Positions 23,400 to 33,773 of a stretch of 64,000 nt of DNA are shown here, one piece after another. Origin of the DNA: Rutpela maculata (lineage: Eukaryota; Arthropoda; Insecta; Coleoptera; Cerambycidae). Numbering within the stretch: position 1 is the first letter of the stretch; each line of letters opens with the position of its first letter. A model generated the notes under the pieces. It was given only the letters and a program-made list of their open reading frames with translations. It did no database searches and was not told the DNA's origin. The translations under genes and the position numbers were made by a program. The stretch spans positions 10,962,706 through 11,026,705 of the forward strand of contig OW386288.2 in NCBI GenBank assembly GCA_936432065.2. The letters are read 5' to 3'.

Positions 23400-23660
23400 C
23401 TAACAAAAATATGCCATCATATTTATATCCCATCTTCCTTGATAACGCCGTTGCATTTCCATAATGCTCGGATGGAATCTTTCTCCCTGTTCTTCACTAT
23501 AATCCCCAAGGTTTTCAGGAAAGTCATCAGTATGAGAATCTAAGAAGTGGAGCTTCAGATTCATATTGCAACCTAGTTTACGATAGTTTTCCACCAGATT
23601 AGCGACAATTTCTCTGTAGTGCATGCCAATGAATTTCCGCTGGATTTTTTTTCATGGCTT
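23400..23660 (-). pseudogene. Fragment of an unnamed repeat-encoded protein (family G)
   Basis: The minus strand reads YREIVANLVENYRKLGCNMN, LKLHFLDSHTDDFPENLGDY, SEEQGERFHPSIMEMQRRYQ and GRWDINMMAYFC. The same protein recurs in the inverted pair at 55040-56060. It is a widespread insect sequence of unknown function that I associate with repeats. Only the C-terminal part is present here, with no start. Confidence 0.6.
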
Positions 23661-24467
23661 TTCGTTTGGCACTATTGGCATCCAAATTAAAATTAAAAAA
23701 AACACACAAAAAAAAACCAAAAAAAATCGATTTGCACACGCGACGACTGCCTAAAATTTGCGTTTCTGGCATACTCATGGTAATTTCATTGATATATATA
23801 TATGATTGGCATGCATTTTAAAAACGTTGCACCTGACTGGTCATGTACCGCCAGTCTATATGAGTAAATACCATACCACTTGCCAGACGTTTTGTATATA
23901 TGTACGTGTACATGATCTTAGTCGGCCTGACTTTGATGTATGGCACGTCTGACAAAATTACGCAGTTTGTCGCTGTTGCCTGTTAAGCGTACGGTCTCGA
24001 AACTTTAATTTTTGTGTTGATATAATCACTATAATCAGGACTGCATTAAAAAATATCCCATCATTAAACAATACGATGTTTTATATATAGGAGCAAATAT
24101 AATTACTCATAATGGCTAGGTAATCAATTTTGTACTACCTGAGAGTGCTTCCACCATTCCAATTCGGCAATAAGTGCTCTAAAGAAACTACATAAGTTTT
24201 TATTGCGTTATTGCAAATGAAACCATTGAGCAAATTGTAACAGTCTCATTTTCTGAGATGGCGTTAGGCAGCGCTCTACGTTCGAGACACTGTAACTTTA
24301 ATCCAATTGGTAAGATAAAACGTTGTTTATCTTTTACATGAGCAGAAAAATTACAAATTACTATTTAATAAAATCATTGATAAATACATCAATGTTTTCA
24401 AGTTTAACAGCTTGATCCCTTAAAAAATTTATGGAAACAAATAGTTACGACAATATATATTATAAAC
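23661..24467. other. No gene seen
   Basis: The stretch is AT-rich, with no open frame that I recognise, no RNA gene and no clear repeat boundary. Confidence 0.45.
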
Positions 24468-25230
24468 AAGCTAAAAACGTACTCTTCGCCTGTTCACTGA
24501 ACTTTTTATATAATTGGTACACATTCTATAGGATACTCTTCGCAGTTTTCTGTAAATAATGTTAGTTTTAGAAATTAATTTTATAGTTGGTAAAAGACTC
24601 AGTGTAAAATTAAGTAAAAATAAAAAGAAAACTATACCAAACCCCATTTGGGTTTCGAACCCGGGACCCTTGGATTCAGAGTCAAAAGCTTAAGAACTAC
24701 ACCACCACCTAACACGTAAAAAAATGTAAATTTTTACATTATAAGAGGAGCTAAAATCATATTTCCACGGTTGTATATTACATTACGAAATGTATATTTG
24801 TAAAATATATAAATATTTAGCTATTAAAATGAAATATCATTTCACCAGATTTCTATTCAATTACAAAAATATAAAAATCAAAAAATTTTTTTTTCAAATT
24901 TATATCATTAATAACATTTTTATTTACTGATCGTTTTTGTTCAAAAACGATAGAGTTCTTCCTCTAGCCATCACTAACACTTACTGTCCAAATTTCAGTA
25001 AAATCGGATTTTTCTTTCTTGAGTTATCGTGCTTACAAGAAACGTGACGGACGGACAGACGGACAGACAGACGGACGGACAGACGGACAGACAGACGGAC
25101 ATTTTGAGTTGTTCAGAATTCGTTCACTAACACAATGATATGAAATTTTTTACTCTACGAGCGATATTTACGGTTTTAGAAATGTGCCGATCAAATACAA
25201 TATACTCTTCGTTTTTGCGAAGAGTATAAT
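24468..25230 (+). repeat. Family B repeat, copy B1 (best-preserved)
   Basis: It starts GCTAAAAACGTACTCTTCG and carries ACATTCTATAGGATACTCTT, a minus-strand tRNA-like block (24640-24716), an AT-rich middle, GTGCTTACAAGAAACGTGAC, a GACG/GACA microsatellite (about 25045-25101), and ends ATACTCTTCG-TTTTT-GCGAAGAGTAT, a 10-bp stem. The composition (microsatellite plus 3' hairpin) is reminiscent of Helentron-derived DINE-1/mini-me repeats of Drosophila. That assignment is inference. Confidence 0.7.
24640..24716 (-). repeat. tRNA-like block in family B (B1)
   Basis: The reverse complement contains GGTGGTGTAGTTCTTAAG (A-box-like) and GGGTTCGAAACCC (B box matching GGTTCGANNCC). The anticodon arm and acceptor stem do not fold, so this is not a tRNA gene. 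Confidence 0.6.
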
Positions 25231-25381
25231 AAAGTAAAATATAAAATCCTGCTTAAATTAATAAAATATTTTGTTTTGGAAACAGCTTTTACTGAAGGAT
25301 GTTAAATAAAATACCACCACTATGGCAGAATTTAAATTAGTGTGTGACATAGTTGAGGGCCTTGAAGAGGGCAAACATGTA

Positions 25382-26012
25382 CCCTGCTTAGCAAGGTGAC
25401 GTCATTATGACGTCTTTTAAAGGTGATTTTTCGTCGCCGACGTCATTGTCCCAATAAATGATGTACCAGAGACGTGATATTTATAACGTACTTCTGACGT
25501 CATCATGAAGACGTCAAATACACGTTTCTTTTAGGTCATTATTTTGACGTCATTAAAATGACGTGAAATAAATCATTATAAAATAAAAATAAATAGAAGT
25601 TTTTAGTGACTAGTTCAATTTTTGCCACATAGTAATAATAATTTTGTTTTACTATTTCTAACTAGGTATACAGCTTTTAAACATATTTAAATAAAGATGT
25701 TCAATGGTTCAGTGAGTTAAGTGTTAGGTTGCGAGGCAAAAGGTCCGCGGTTCGATCCCTGCACATTCCGGTTTTTTTTTCGTCAAAAACTTTATTAATA
25801 ATTGTGGAAAAATATTATAATGAGAGGTTTGCATCCCTTATCGCAAAATTCACTGATTACCAATACGTCATATTGGTGTCATATGTATGACGTAATTGGG
25901 CTGTGACATTGTGACGTCTTTTTCACGTTATTTTTACGTCATGATGAAGGTGAAATTGACGTAATTAATGCCGAAAAAACGACGTCATAATGACGGCACC
26001 TTGCTGCCTGGG
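25382..26012. mobile_element. CGTCA-rich TIR element with TA target duplication (family H)
   Basis: The ends CCCTGCTTAGCAAGGTGACG and CGGCACCTTGCTGCCTGGG are inverse complements with few mismatches and are flanked by TA on both sides. Removing the element restores the LINE reading frame exactly. Both arms are packed with CGTCA/TGACG (the CRE half-site), many as palindromic GACGTC. The centre carries a tRNA-like block. No ORF. Confidence 0.8.
25697..25768 (+). repeat. tRNA-like block inside family H
   Basis: ATGGTTCAGTGAGTTAAGTG resembles an A box, and GCGGTTCGATCCCTGC contains a perfect B box (GGTTCGATCC). It is followed by a T-run (pol III terminator-like) at about 25771. No acceptor stem closes, so it is a tRNA-derived segment and not a tRNA gene. 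Confidence 0.6.
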
Positions 26013-27220
26013 TAGCTATTAGCTTGTGCGACCTCTCCAAATCCTTTGACTATGCCTCACATGAAATACTTCTGGAAAAGATGAGTTTTGATGGTATTCA
26101 AGGGTTGCCGTTGAATCTTTTCCATTCCTATCTTAACAACAGACTTCAGTGTGTCTCTATAGATAATTTAAACTCAGAACTTCTTCCGGTTAAACACGGG
26201 GTTCCTCAAGGCTATGTTTGGGGCCCCTACTCTTTATATTATGTGTCAATGACTTTTTTCACTTTATGTCACCAAAAAAATACATCACTTATGCTTACGA
26301 TACGTCCATTATTGATTTTAATTTGAATATTCCTGACCTAAGTGAAGATAGCTATAGTTCCATCAAACAAGCAGGTGCTTAGTTCTCTCCGAATAATCTT
26401 AAATTAAACGAAGAAAAAACCCAGAAAATCCTTTTCTCAACAAATTATTCACTAATCAAGGGTAACAGTGTTAAAATATGGTCACACAAATTATCAAGTT
26501 CAATATTCATACTTCGTAGGCTAAGAAATCAACTCTGTTCGAAAACCTTAACCTATTTTTCATTATTTCATGCTCATCTTAATTATGCTATCCTCCTATG
26601 GGGTGGATCATCTTGGGCAGCTGTAATCTTTCGTCTGCAGAAAAAAGCAGTCAGGTTAATTGTTCATGCAGGTTAGAGGGAGCACTGTATATCAATATTT
26701 AAGAGTCTTGGTATAATGCCGGTTCCTTCTCTTCACATTTATATTACTTTACTTGAAATTCACAAGAACATAAATTCTTTTTGTACTAACTCAGATCTTC
26801 ATTGGTATGGCATTAGGTCTGCCAATCAACTTAGGCAGCCTTGTCTTAGATTAACAAAATCACAGAAAAACTCTCTAAATCTTCAATTATACAGTCACAT
26901 TCCTAATAAAATCTCTTAATTTTAATAGTTTCAAGAACTTAATAAAAAAACACAGTTTAAAATGTTTCTATTTAATTGATGAATTTGTAAGCACACCTTG
27001 TTAATATCTTTTAGTTTAACCTCTGCTTGTTTAGTATGCCCTGGCCATTTCGTGGAGCTTCCCTCTTCTTTTTTTTTGTATTTTTATATTATGTCAAGTA
27101 TTTGTGTATGTAGTGATGTGTATACATATTTTAAATGTTTGTGTTTTCTATTTTTGACTTGCCAAAAACGTGTTTTGTAATCTGGTAAAATAAAATGTCA
27201 ATCTATTTAAAAAAAAAATG

Positions 27221-27700
27221 TTTATTATATATTTAGACAAGTGGTGGGAGATTTATTGGCACTGAGTATGAGGCACGATATCTGTAAGGTGACCTCCATC
27301 TTTTTGCACATATACTTTGGTACATTTTAGCGGAACTGGAACTAAGGTAGAATGCGCCTTTGGCAATTTTGGCTTTGGTGTACCTCACTGGATGCTGAGC
27401 GAGGATTGAAGAATACAGTTCTTCGGTGTACTAAATTTTGCGCCCCTCGAAGGCTTGCGCCCTTGGCGGCCGCCAACCCCTAGTTCCAATTCTGCATTTT
27501 ACTATGTTAATCGACACTTGACAGGATTTCCAACATATTTTACTTTCTAATTTTTTGACTGTGTGAGGACGTGTCATAGAAATACGACTATTTAAGTAGC
27601 TGCATAAAACGAAATCGATGGGCACTAAATATGGCAGCTAAGCAGGTCATTTAATGTCACCGAATCGGGATCGGGAGTCGATGAGGAAATACTGTCACAG
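27221..27700 (-). pseudogene. Mariner transposase C-terminal remnant
   Basis: The minus strand reads PIDFVLCSYLNSRISMTRPH, then TVKKLESKICWKSCQVSINI. This fits the region after the last catalytic Asp of mariner transposases ('P.DFFLWGYLKsrvy.trP.tl.eL...I'). The catalytic core upstream is unreadable. Boundaries are approximate. Confidence 0.5.
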
Positions 27701-28562
27701 AGAAATGGCATATTATGTAGTAGTTAAAATTTACATTTTCAACTCCAGGATGTTGTAATTAGACTACAAATCAACTTTTATATATTTTAACTGCTAACAG
27801 TTACTCATGTCCAGTTATCATCTTCCAAAAATTCCGGTCCAGTTATCCTGGGGAACTCACCGTCATTTTTACTGATTATAGAGAAATTTTTTGGATGTCC
27901 CGCAAATTATTCGTGGTCCAGTGGCGACAATTTTTGTTCACTATGTACAAGACGGCACTAGATGAAACTACAATGGGACCACCGCCTGCTATAGTCTACA
28001 TTTGGTAAAAGATTTTATGGAAATCGCTTAAAGCAATCCAAAGAATGGATTGAACAAATATGGAAAAACATATTTAAACCTTTTTAAAATTATTAAAAAA
28101 TGTTAAAATTATGTTTTTTTCCTCACTGCAAACTCCCATGGTCCCATGTACAAGATACTGTAAGATAATATTACACACAAATGCATTTTTATCAACGTTT
28201 CTTCATGTTATGATTATACATTACTCAAATGGTTAATTCGATATGTTAAGGCATATTTTGTACACATTGTTGACTGATGTAGGCATGTACTTCAACTATT
28301 CTGGAAAGTTTTAATGAGACGTTTTTTTGAATAACTTTGAATATACTTCTACGTTATGATGTTTTGGTAACATTTTGATAAGGTAAATAAATCCAATAAA
28401 AATTACTTCGAATCTTAAAGTCATCCTTAAGTTTATTAGCAGTCAAATAAGAGAGATTGACTTAAATTTCTTTTATTCTGTGAGCACCGCAAAGTCATGT
28501 ATGGAAAATTTTAATAAATTGAAAATGAATAGTATATATTATAGAGTATAATATATTCTCTC
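27701..28562. other. No gene seen
   Basis: The stretch is AT-rich, with no recognisable open frame, RNA gene or repeat boundary up to the left end of the THAP element. Confidence 0.45.
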
Positions 28563-28901
28563 ACAATGGGGAACTTGCCCATTTTTTTTTATTTCAATAA
28601 AGTGTATGTTTATGTATAAAAACGCGCCACCCAGAATATCAGCTCTTAAATCGCAGTACTTTGCAATAAATAATTAAAGTTGAGATTCTCGCGAAAAGCA
28701 CTGTGGCGTCACATCGAGAAAACTAGTCTCGCGTGGGGTCCCTCAAAGTGGGCGGCGGTTGGCTTTGAGACTAATTTGCGTTTTAGTTTTGTCACCTCCT
28801 AACCTAACTTTCGTGTTTACGTTTGGTTGTGTGAAAATGTTGTGTTGTGAATTCACGTATTTTGAAGATTTTTAGTTTATGATTCTGTTTTGTGTTGAGA
28901 A

Positions 28902-29099
28902 ATGGAAAATACTTATTATAAACACTGTATAGTGTCACTGTGTAATAATACAACTATTAAATCAGCAAATAAAATGTTTATTCGCGTGCCTAAAGATAAA
29001 AATCGCCGATCAAAATGGCTAATAGCATGCAGAAGAAATAATATAGGGGATATTTATGAAAAGAACAACGCCATTTATGTATGTGAAGATCATTTTAAT
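28902..29099 (+). CDS. THAP-domain first coding exon (transposase N-terminus)
   Basis: THAP domains are zinc-dependent DNA-binding modules found in P-element transposases and host transcription factors. The 66 codons start MENTYYKHCIVSLCNN and contain CIVSLC (C2), RSKWLIACRRNN (Trp and basic residues) and AIYVCEDHF (C2..H), the C2CH pattern. The exon ends at AAT followed by GTAAGT, a perfect 5' splice site. What follows is the GC-rich insertion, so any downstream exons of this copy have been lost or displaced. Its position inside a TIR-bounded element argues for a transposase rather than a host gene. Expression is unknown. Confidence 0.7.
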
Positions 29100-30490
29100 G
29101 TAAGTCCACCCCGGCTAAAACCACGTCACGGACCAGGTCACACACCGTAAACCGCTTGGAGTGGCAATGACCCCCTGACCCAGGTCAGGGGTACGTCTCT
29201 CCGGGGAGCACGGGGGTCTTGGCTTCACCGCCCTGACCACGTGGATGAAGTACCACCATAAAAACTTCCCCAATCCCAAGGTATTGTGCGCGCCGATGGG
29301 ACGCATGGTCGGGAGGGAGCTCGACCACTAGCGACAAACCTCGGGGCACAGGCGCACCCCGTTGTATAAATGCCTTCCACGTATGTAAGGGGCTCCGTGC
29401 GTGGTAACCATCCTTTCCCCTTACTCGTGGAGAGGGAGGGGGTTCCTCAGCATGTCCTGTGCAGACCCCCCCCCCCCCCCATCACAAAACCCACGAGCGT
29501 AGTGCGGGAGGTGAAGGATCTGAGGGAAGTGGTGTCCGTGACTTCGGTCAACATCAAGGACCTTCCAAAGCGCCCGAGTCTCTCGTCTGGATTCCCGAGC
29601 CAGGGAGGATATGGAAAAAATAGGCCCATTCCAGTTGAAGGTGCAGATCAACCTTATGCAGGTGCGAAGTGAAGCAACGTCTCAAGCGGCGAGGACTTGA
29701 CTGGGGCGACGGACCATCAAGGAATGCCGCATAGCGAGGCCGTTGCTGACAAGGAGCATAGCCTGGAGGAGCAACCTTCAAAAGGTTGAAGGAATGGGAA
29801 AATAGGTCCATTCCAGATAAAACTGCATCACAATGAGGAGGCTACAGCGGTCCTCACTAAAGTGATGCAGGGGTGCGAAGTGAAGCAACGTCGCTAGCGG
29901 TGTGGACTTGACGGGGTTATGGGCCATCAAGGGACACCGCGTGGCGAGACTGTCTCCGAACAGAGCACCGAAGTAGAGCGACGTCGCGCGCGACGAGGAC
30001 TTGACTGGAGTGGTGTCCAGCGAGGAACGCCGCGTAGCGAAGCCGTTACTGACAAAGCATATTATACGACTGCAGGGTCTGGACTGCATGATATAATATC
30101 AACGGGGAAAGATAATGGATCTGGCAACTACCACTCTGCCAATTTTCTCAGACCTGCTGCCAACGGCACAGGAAAAATGGGTAAAGTGAGTTATAATATC
30201 TACGGGCAATCACAACCAGACCCGGAGACCATCAAAACTCGCCCATTTCCAGACCTGTATCACCTTGTCAGTGATACAGACGTATTAAAATGGACAGTGC
30301 AAACTAAGACAGCAAGACAGGGAGAGCACAATAAACCCAGGAGGCTGCAGTGCCGTCGGAGTATTCTTTACAGACGACCCCTAGGAGGAGGGGTTTTAGT
30401 CAGTTAGAGGCTGACACTCAGACCCATTCCAAGTTGAGATGGGCAGCTCGTGTGGGTTTCCCCTTCTCGAAAAAAAAAAAAAAAATTCTA
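29100..30490 (+). mobile_element. GC-rich insertion ending in poly-A, unclassified retroelement
   Basis: The block is conspicuously GC- and CpG-rich against AT-rich surroundings. It ends in 15 or so A residues at about 30472-30485, as a retrotransposed sequence would. A roughly 95-base motif (GTGCGAAGTGAAGCAACGTC.. GGACTTGACTGG.. CCGCGTAGCGA) occurs three times at about 29662, 29873 and 29970. An open frame at 29919-30407 shows no domain I know. It may be the 5' region of a site-specific or R1-like LINE, but this is unproven. Confidence 0.45.
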
Positions 30491-32764
30491 ACTCTCAGTG
30501 TTTTTAGTGTATGTATTGTACATATCTACACTAGGAAAATTGTCTGATTGTCCTTTTGAAAAACCTGCATCAGTCATTTTGAACTAACATGTTTACCACA
30601 CAAGCTTATATAAAAATAACAAATATCACTCAACATCAACGAATATTAAAGGTGTTTTTCCAACAAATACGTATCTAGCTATGGGCTTTTACACGGAGTA
30701 GTATTTAAATTTTAGGTTAGGTTGTGTTCACTGCTAGTTGTTTCTGACAAATGCCAAAGCAGAATCGGTGTCGCTTGACGCCGTCGTCCGACTTTCTTTA
30801 TCTGACGTCACGTTTCAAGACTGGGTAAAATCAGGCAGATTTTAATCGCTTATATTTCTGGAAGAGATTTAAAACAAATTTGTTTGTTGTCTATGGGATT
30901 TTTAATGATGTTAGTTTACGATTTTGAGTATTTTAATTCAATTTTATTTTTTGGGCAAGTTCCCTATTATTCATAACAACTGCTTAGAATTAGAATATCC
31001 ATTTCAATTTAGTCATTCAATAAGGGAATTGGTACCTAAGACATTAATAAAATATAGTTTCATATATGGTTCGAAAGAGCATTTATTATTGTAACAAAAT
31101 TACCATTTTTATTTGTACAATGTGCGTTATTTAAAACCGCAACACTCCGTTATTTTGGAACGCGTTGCTCGATCTTAAAAAATTTTTTTTTGAGAGATAG
31201 CGCTCGAGAGCTCTATTTGACTATTTTGAAAAATTTGTAATTTTCAAATTTTCAAGGCCTACTAAGTTCCTCTGAAGGGATCGAAATTTCGAGATCGACT
31301 ATTTTTTTATCGAAAAATTAGATAGCGTATTCGATTTGCAGTTGTTTCAGATACCTTTATGCAAAATTTTAGCTCGATACCTTATATAGGGTGTTTGTTA
31401 TTCAATAGCCAAAGGGTATAACCGGGTAAGCATGGGAAAACTGCTCTTGAAGTAATATTGCTACTTTTTTTTGTATAGTGTATATAAGCATTAGACGTAA
31501 TTTTGCAAAATTTTGACTTTCTAAAACTTATAGTTTTCGAGTAAAAAAATCAATTCTAAATTTTTTTATTTTTTTTTGACAAACTACGTTTACCAAATTT
31601 TTGGTGCTTTATATATAGTATACATCTACTTCAGATGGATTAGTAATAAACAAATTAGGTTATTATTCTTCAAAAAAATGTTTTTTTAATTTTTTTATTT
31701 TACAAAAAATTTTTTTTGACATTTCTGCATTAGGAACACACACCAATTTTTTTTTTAATAATTTATCATTTAGTGTTCTATAACATATATTTTTATGAAA
31801 TACTTTGAATTGGTACAACATACTGAAAAATAAAAAAATCTATGCTACTCTATTTTCCACAATAACTTTCGTACTAATTAGTATTTACACGGGTCAACAT
31901 TTAGTTTGAGAAAATACACCAGACTCTACCTAGATACCTAGGGGTTTTTGGGGTCGCTAATTCCGATGCCGAGGTTGGTTAAGCTATATCACGTCAGGTT
32001 AAAGGTCATTTGAAGGTCAAACTAAGAAGAGGTGGTTGAAAAAATCTAAAAACATTCATACATAGGTTCGTGGGGTTGCTGAGTCCGAATTCGATGTCGG
32101 TTGACCTCCATCACCTCATGTCGTTTGAAGGTTAATGTAAAAATAGGAGGTGAAAAAATTGGAAAAAATTTATACGAATGCTCACCGGCCTACTTATTGT
32201 CTGTTCGTCTGTCTGCTTTTATATCTGCACACCCGTTTGTTTGTTTGTTAGTCTGTATTTATCGTCCGCCTGCATATTCTCTCTGTCCATCTATCTGACC
32301 TGCCTTCCTGTCGGCAATTCTGTCTATCTTCCTGTCTGACTAAATGACTAAATATTTCTATCTGACAGTCCTGTCTGCCTCCTTGTCAGGTTGTCTGACT
32401 CAAAAAACCATTAAATTACTTTGATCCTTACATGACAAGTTCCAAGAAAGTGAAGCCAACGCCCGTGATTCGTGCCGAACTTATATCCCTTTTCTGCCCC
32501 AACTCACTTGCGGTGGACATGCGCCATCTGACGAATACTCAGGGTACTCTCTACTTGCATGTTCGCTCTGCATCTGCAACTATACCTAAAGGCCAGTCTT
32601 TGCGTTCCACAGGATTTATGTGGTGAATATAAGCTCGTCAACTTTCACAGAAAAAAATAAGTAGGTGATTCATTGAGTTAAATATATTGAGATATCCGAA
32701 GAATCTTCATGTGCAGCTGAAGCTGGCGGACGAATGCCGGCTTGAAATTATCTCAGAATGACCT

Positions 32765-33200
32765 TGAAATGACCTCTGGATGCCTTTTAAGGGTAAGCGA
32801 ACACCGGATTCGGACTCAGCGACCCCAAAAACCTATGTGTGAATTTTTTCAGATTCTTTCAACCACCTTTTTTTAGTTTGACCTTCGAATGACCTTGAAA
32901 CTGACGTGGTAGAGGTCAACCGGCATCGGATATGGACTCAGCAACCCAAAAAACCTATATAAAATTTTTTCAGATTTTTTACTATTTTTCTCCAATTAAC
33001 CTTGAAATGACCTCCGGATGCCTTTTAAGGGTAGGCGAACACCGGATTCGGACTCAGCGGACTGTGCGTGAATTTTTTCAGATTTTTTCAACCACCTGTT
33101 CTTAGTTTGACCTTCAAATGACCTTGAACCTGACGTGATAGAGCTTAACCGACCTCGGCATCGGAATTAGCGACCCCAAAAACCCCTGGGTATCTAGGTA
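32765..33200. repeat. Four tandem units of about 117 bp in the foldback arm
   Basis: GACTCAGCGACCCCAAAAAC-like strings recur at about 32815, 32937, 33053 and 33168, separated by TTTGACCTTC-AATGACCTTGA segments. The left arm has the inverse at about 31950 and 32070. Confidence 0.7.
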
Positions 33201-33773
33201 GAGTTCGGTGTATTTTCTCAAACTAAATGTTTGTAATTAATAATTAGTACGAATGTTATTGTGGAAAATATAGTAGCATAGATTTTTTAATTTTTCAGTA
33301 TGTAGCACCAATTCAAAGTATTTCATAAAAATATGTTATAGAACCCTAATGATAAATTATTTTAAAAAAATTGGTGGGTGTCCCTGATGCCAGAAGTGTC
33401 AAAAAAATTTTTTAAAAATAAAAAAATAAAAAAAAACATATTTTTTTGAAGTATAATAACCTAATTTTTTTATTACTAATCCATCTGAAGTAGATGTATA
33501 TTATATATAAAGCACCGAAAATTTGGTAAACGTAGTTTGTCAAAAAAAAAAAAAAAAAGTAGAATTGATTTTTTTACTCGAAAACTATAATAATAATATA
33601 TCTTTATTAGCTAAAAAGCTACAATGAAATCATTACAATATATAGAACATAAGTACATTAATTTTTCCCTAGTTTATCTTAATTTTACATAACATTAACT
33701 GTAAAATTATTACAAATCTTTTTGTATTATAATATAACTTATCGTAAAATTACATAACCTAATCTGAAAATAA

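Larger units (their letters stand above)
25310..26920 (+). pseudogene. LINE reverse transcriptase remnant
   Basis: Deleting the insertion and one TA joins GLEEGKHV to AISLCDLSKSFDYASH in frame. This is RT motif A with Ser in place of the common Ala in KAFD. HGVPQGYVWGP (motif B) follows, then frame breaks. Later fragments are HAHLNYAILLWGGSSWAAVI, FRLQKKAVRLIVHAG, LHIYITLLEIHKNIN and ANQLRQPCLRLTKSQ. The catalytic FADD box is not readable. It is nonfunctional. Confidence 0.75.
25290..27220 (+). mobile_element. 5'-truncated jockey-type LINE, split by a TIR element
   Basis: Coding remnants begin near TTMAEFKLVCDIVEGLEEGK (about 25310-25370). They continue after the 25382-26012 insertion and end in a short 3' UTR and an A-run at about 27209-27220. 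It is a second jockey-like element, distinct from the one at 14997. Confidence 0.75.
28563..30968 (+). mobile_element. THAP (P-element-like) transposon, internally replaced
   Basis: The left end CAATGGGGAACTTGCCCA and the right end TGGGCAAGTTCCCTATTA form an 18-bp inverted repeat with three mismatches. The left part carries a THAP-domain exon. The right 210 bases (from GCAGAATCGGTGTCGCTTGA) recur at 57118-57343 with the same terminus. A GC-rich insertion occupies about 29100-30490. No 8-bp target duplication was evident, so the exact ends are uncertain. Confidence 0.65.

Noticed and set aside
25697..25768. tRNA gene
   Set aside because: It has a perfect B box but no closing acceptor stem, and it lies within a TIR element.
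29919..30407. 162-codon ORF in the GC-rich block as a host gene
   Set aside because: High GC content makes chance open frames common. The frame spans the repeated motif and has no known domain. It is kept only as part of the unclassified element.
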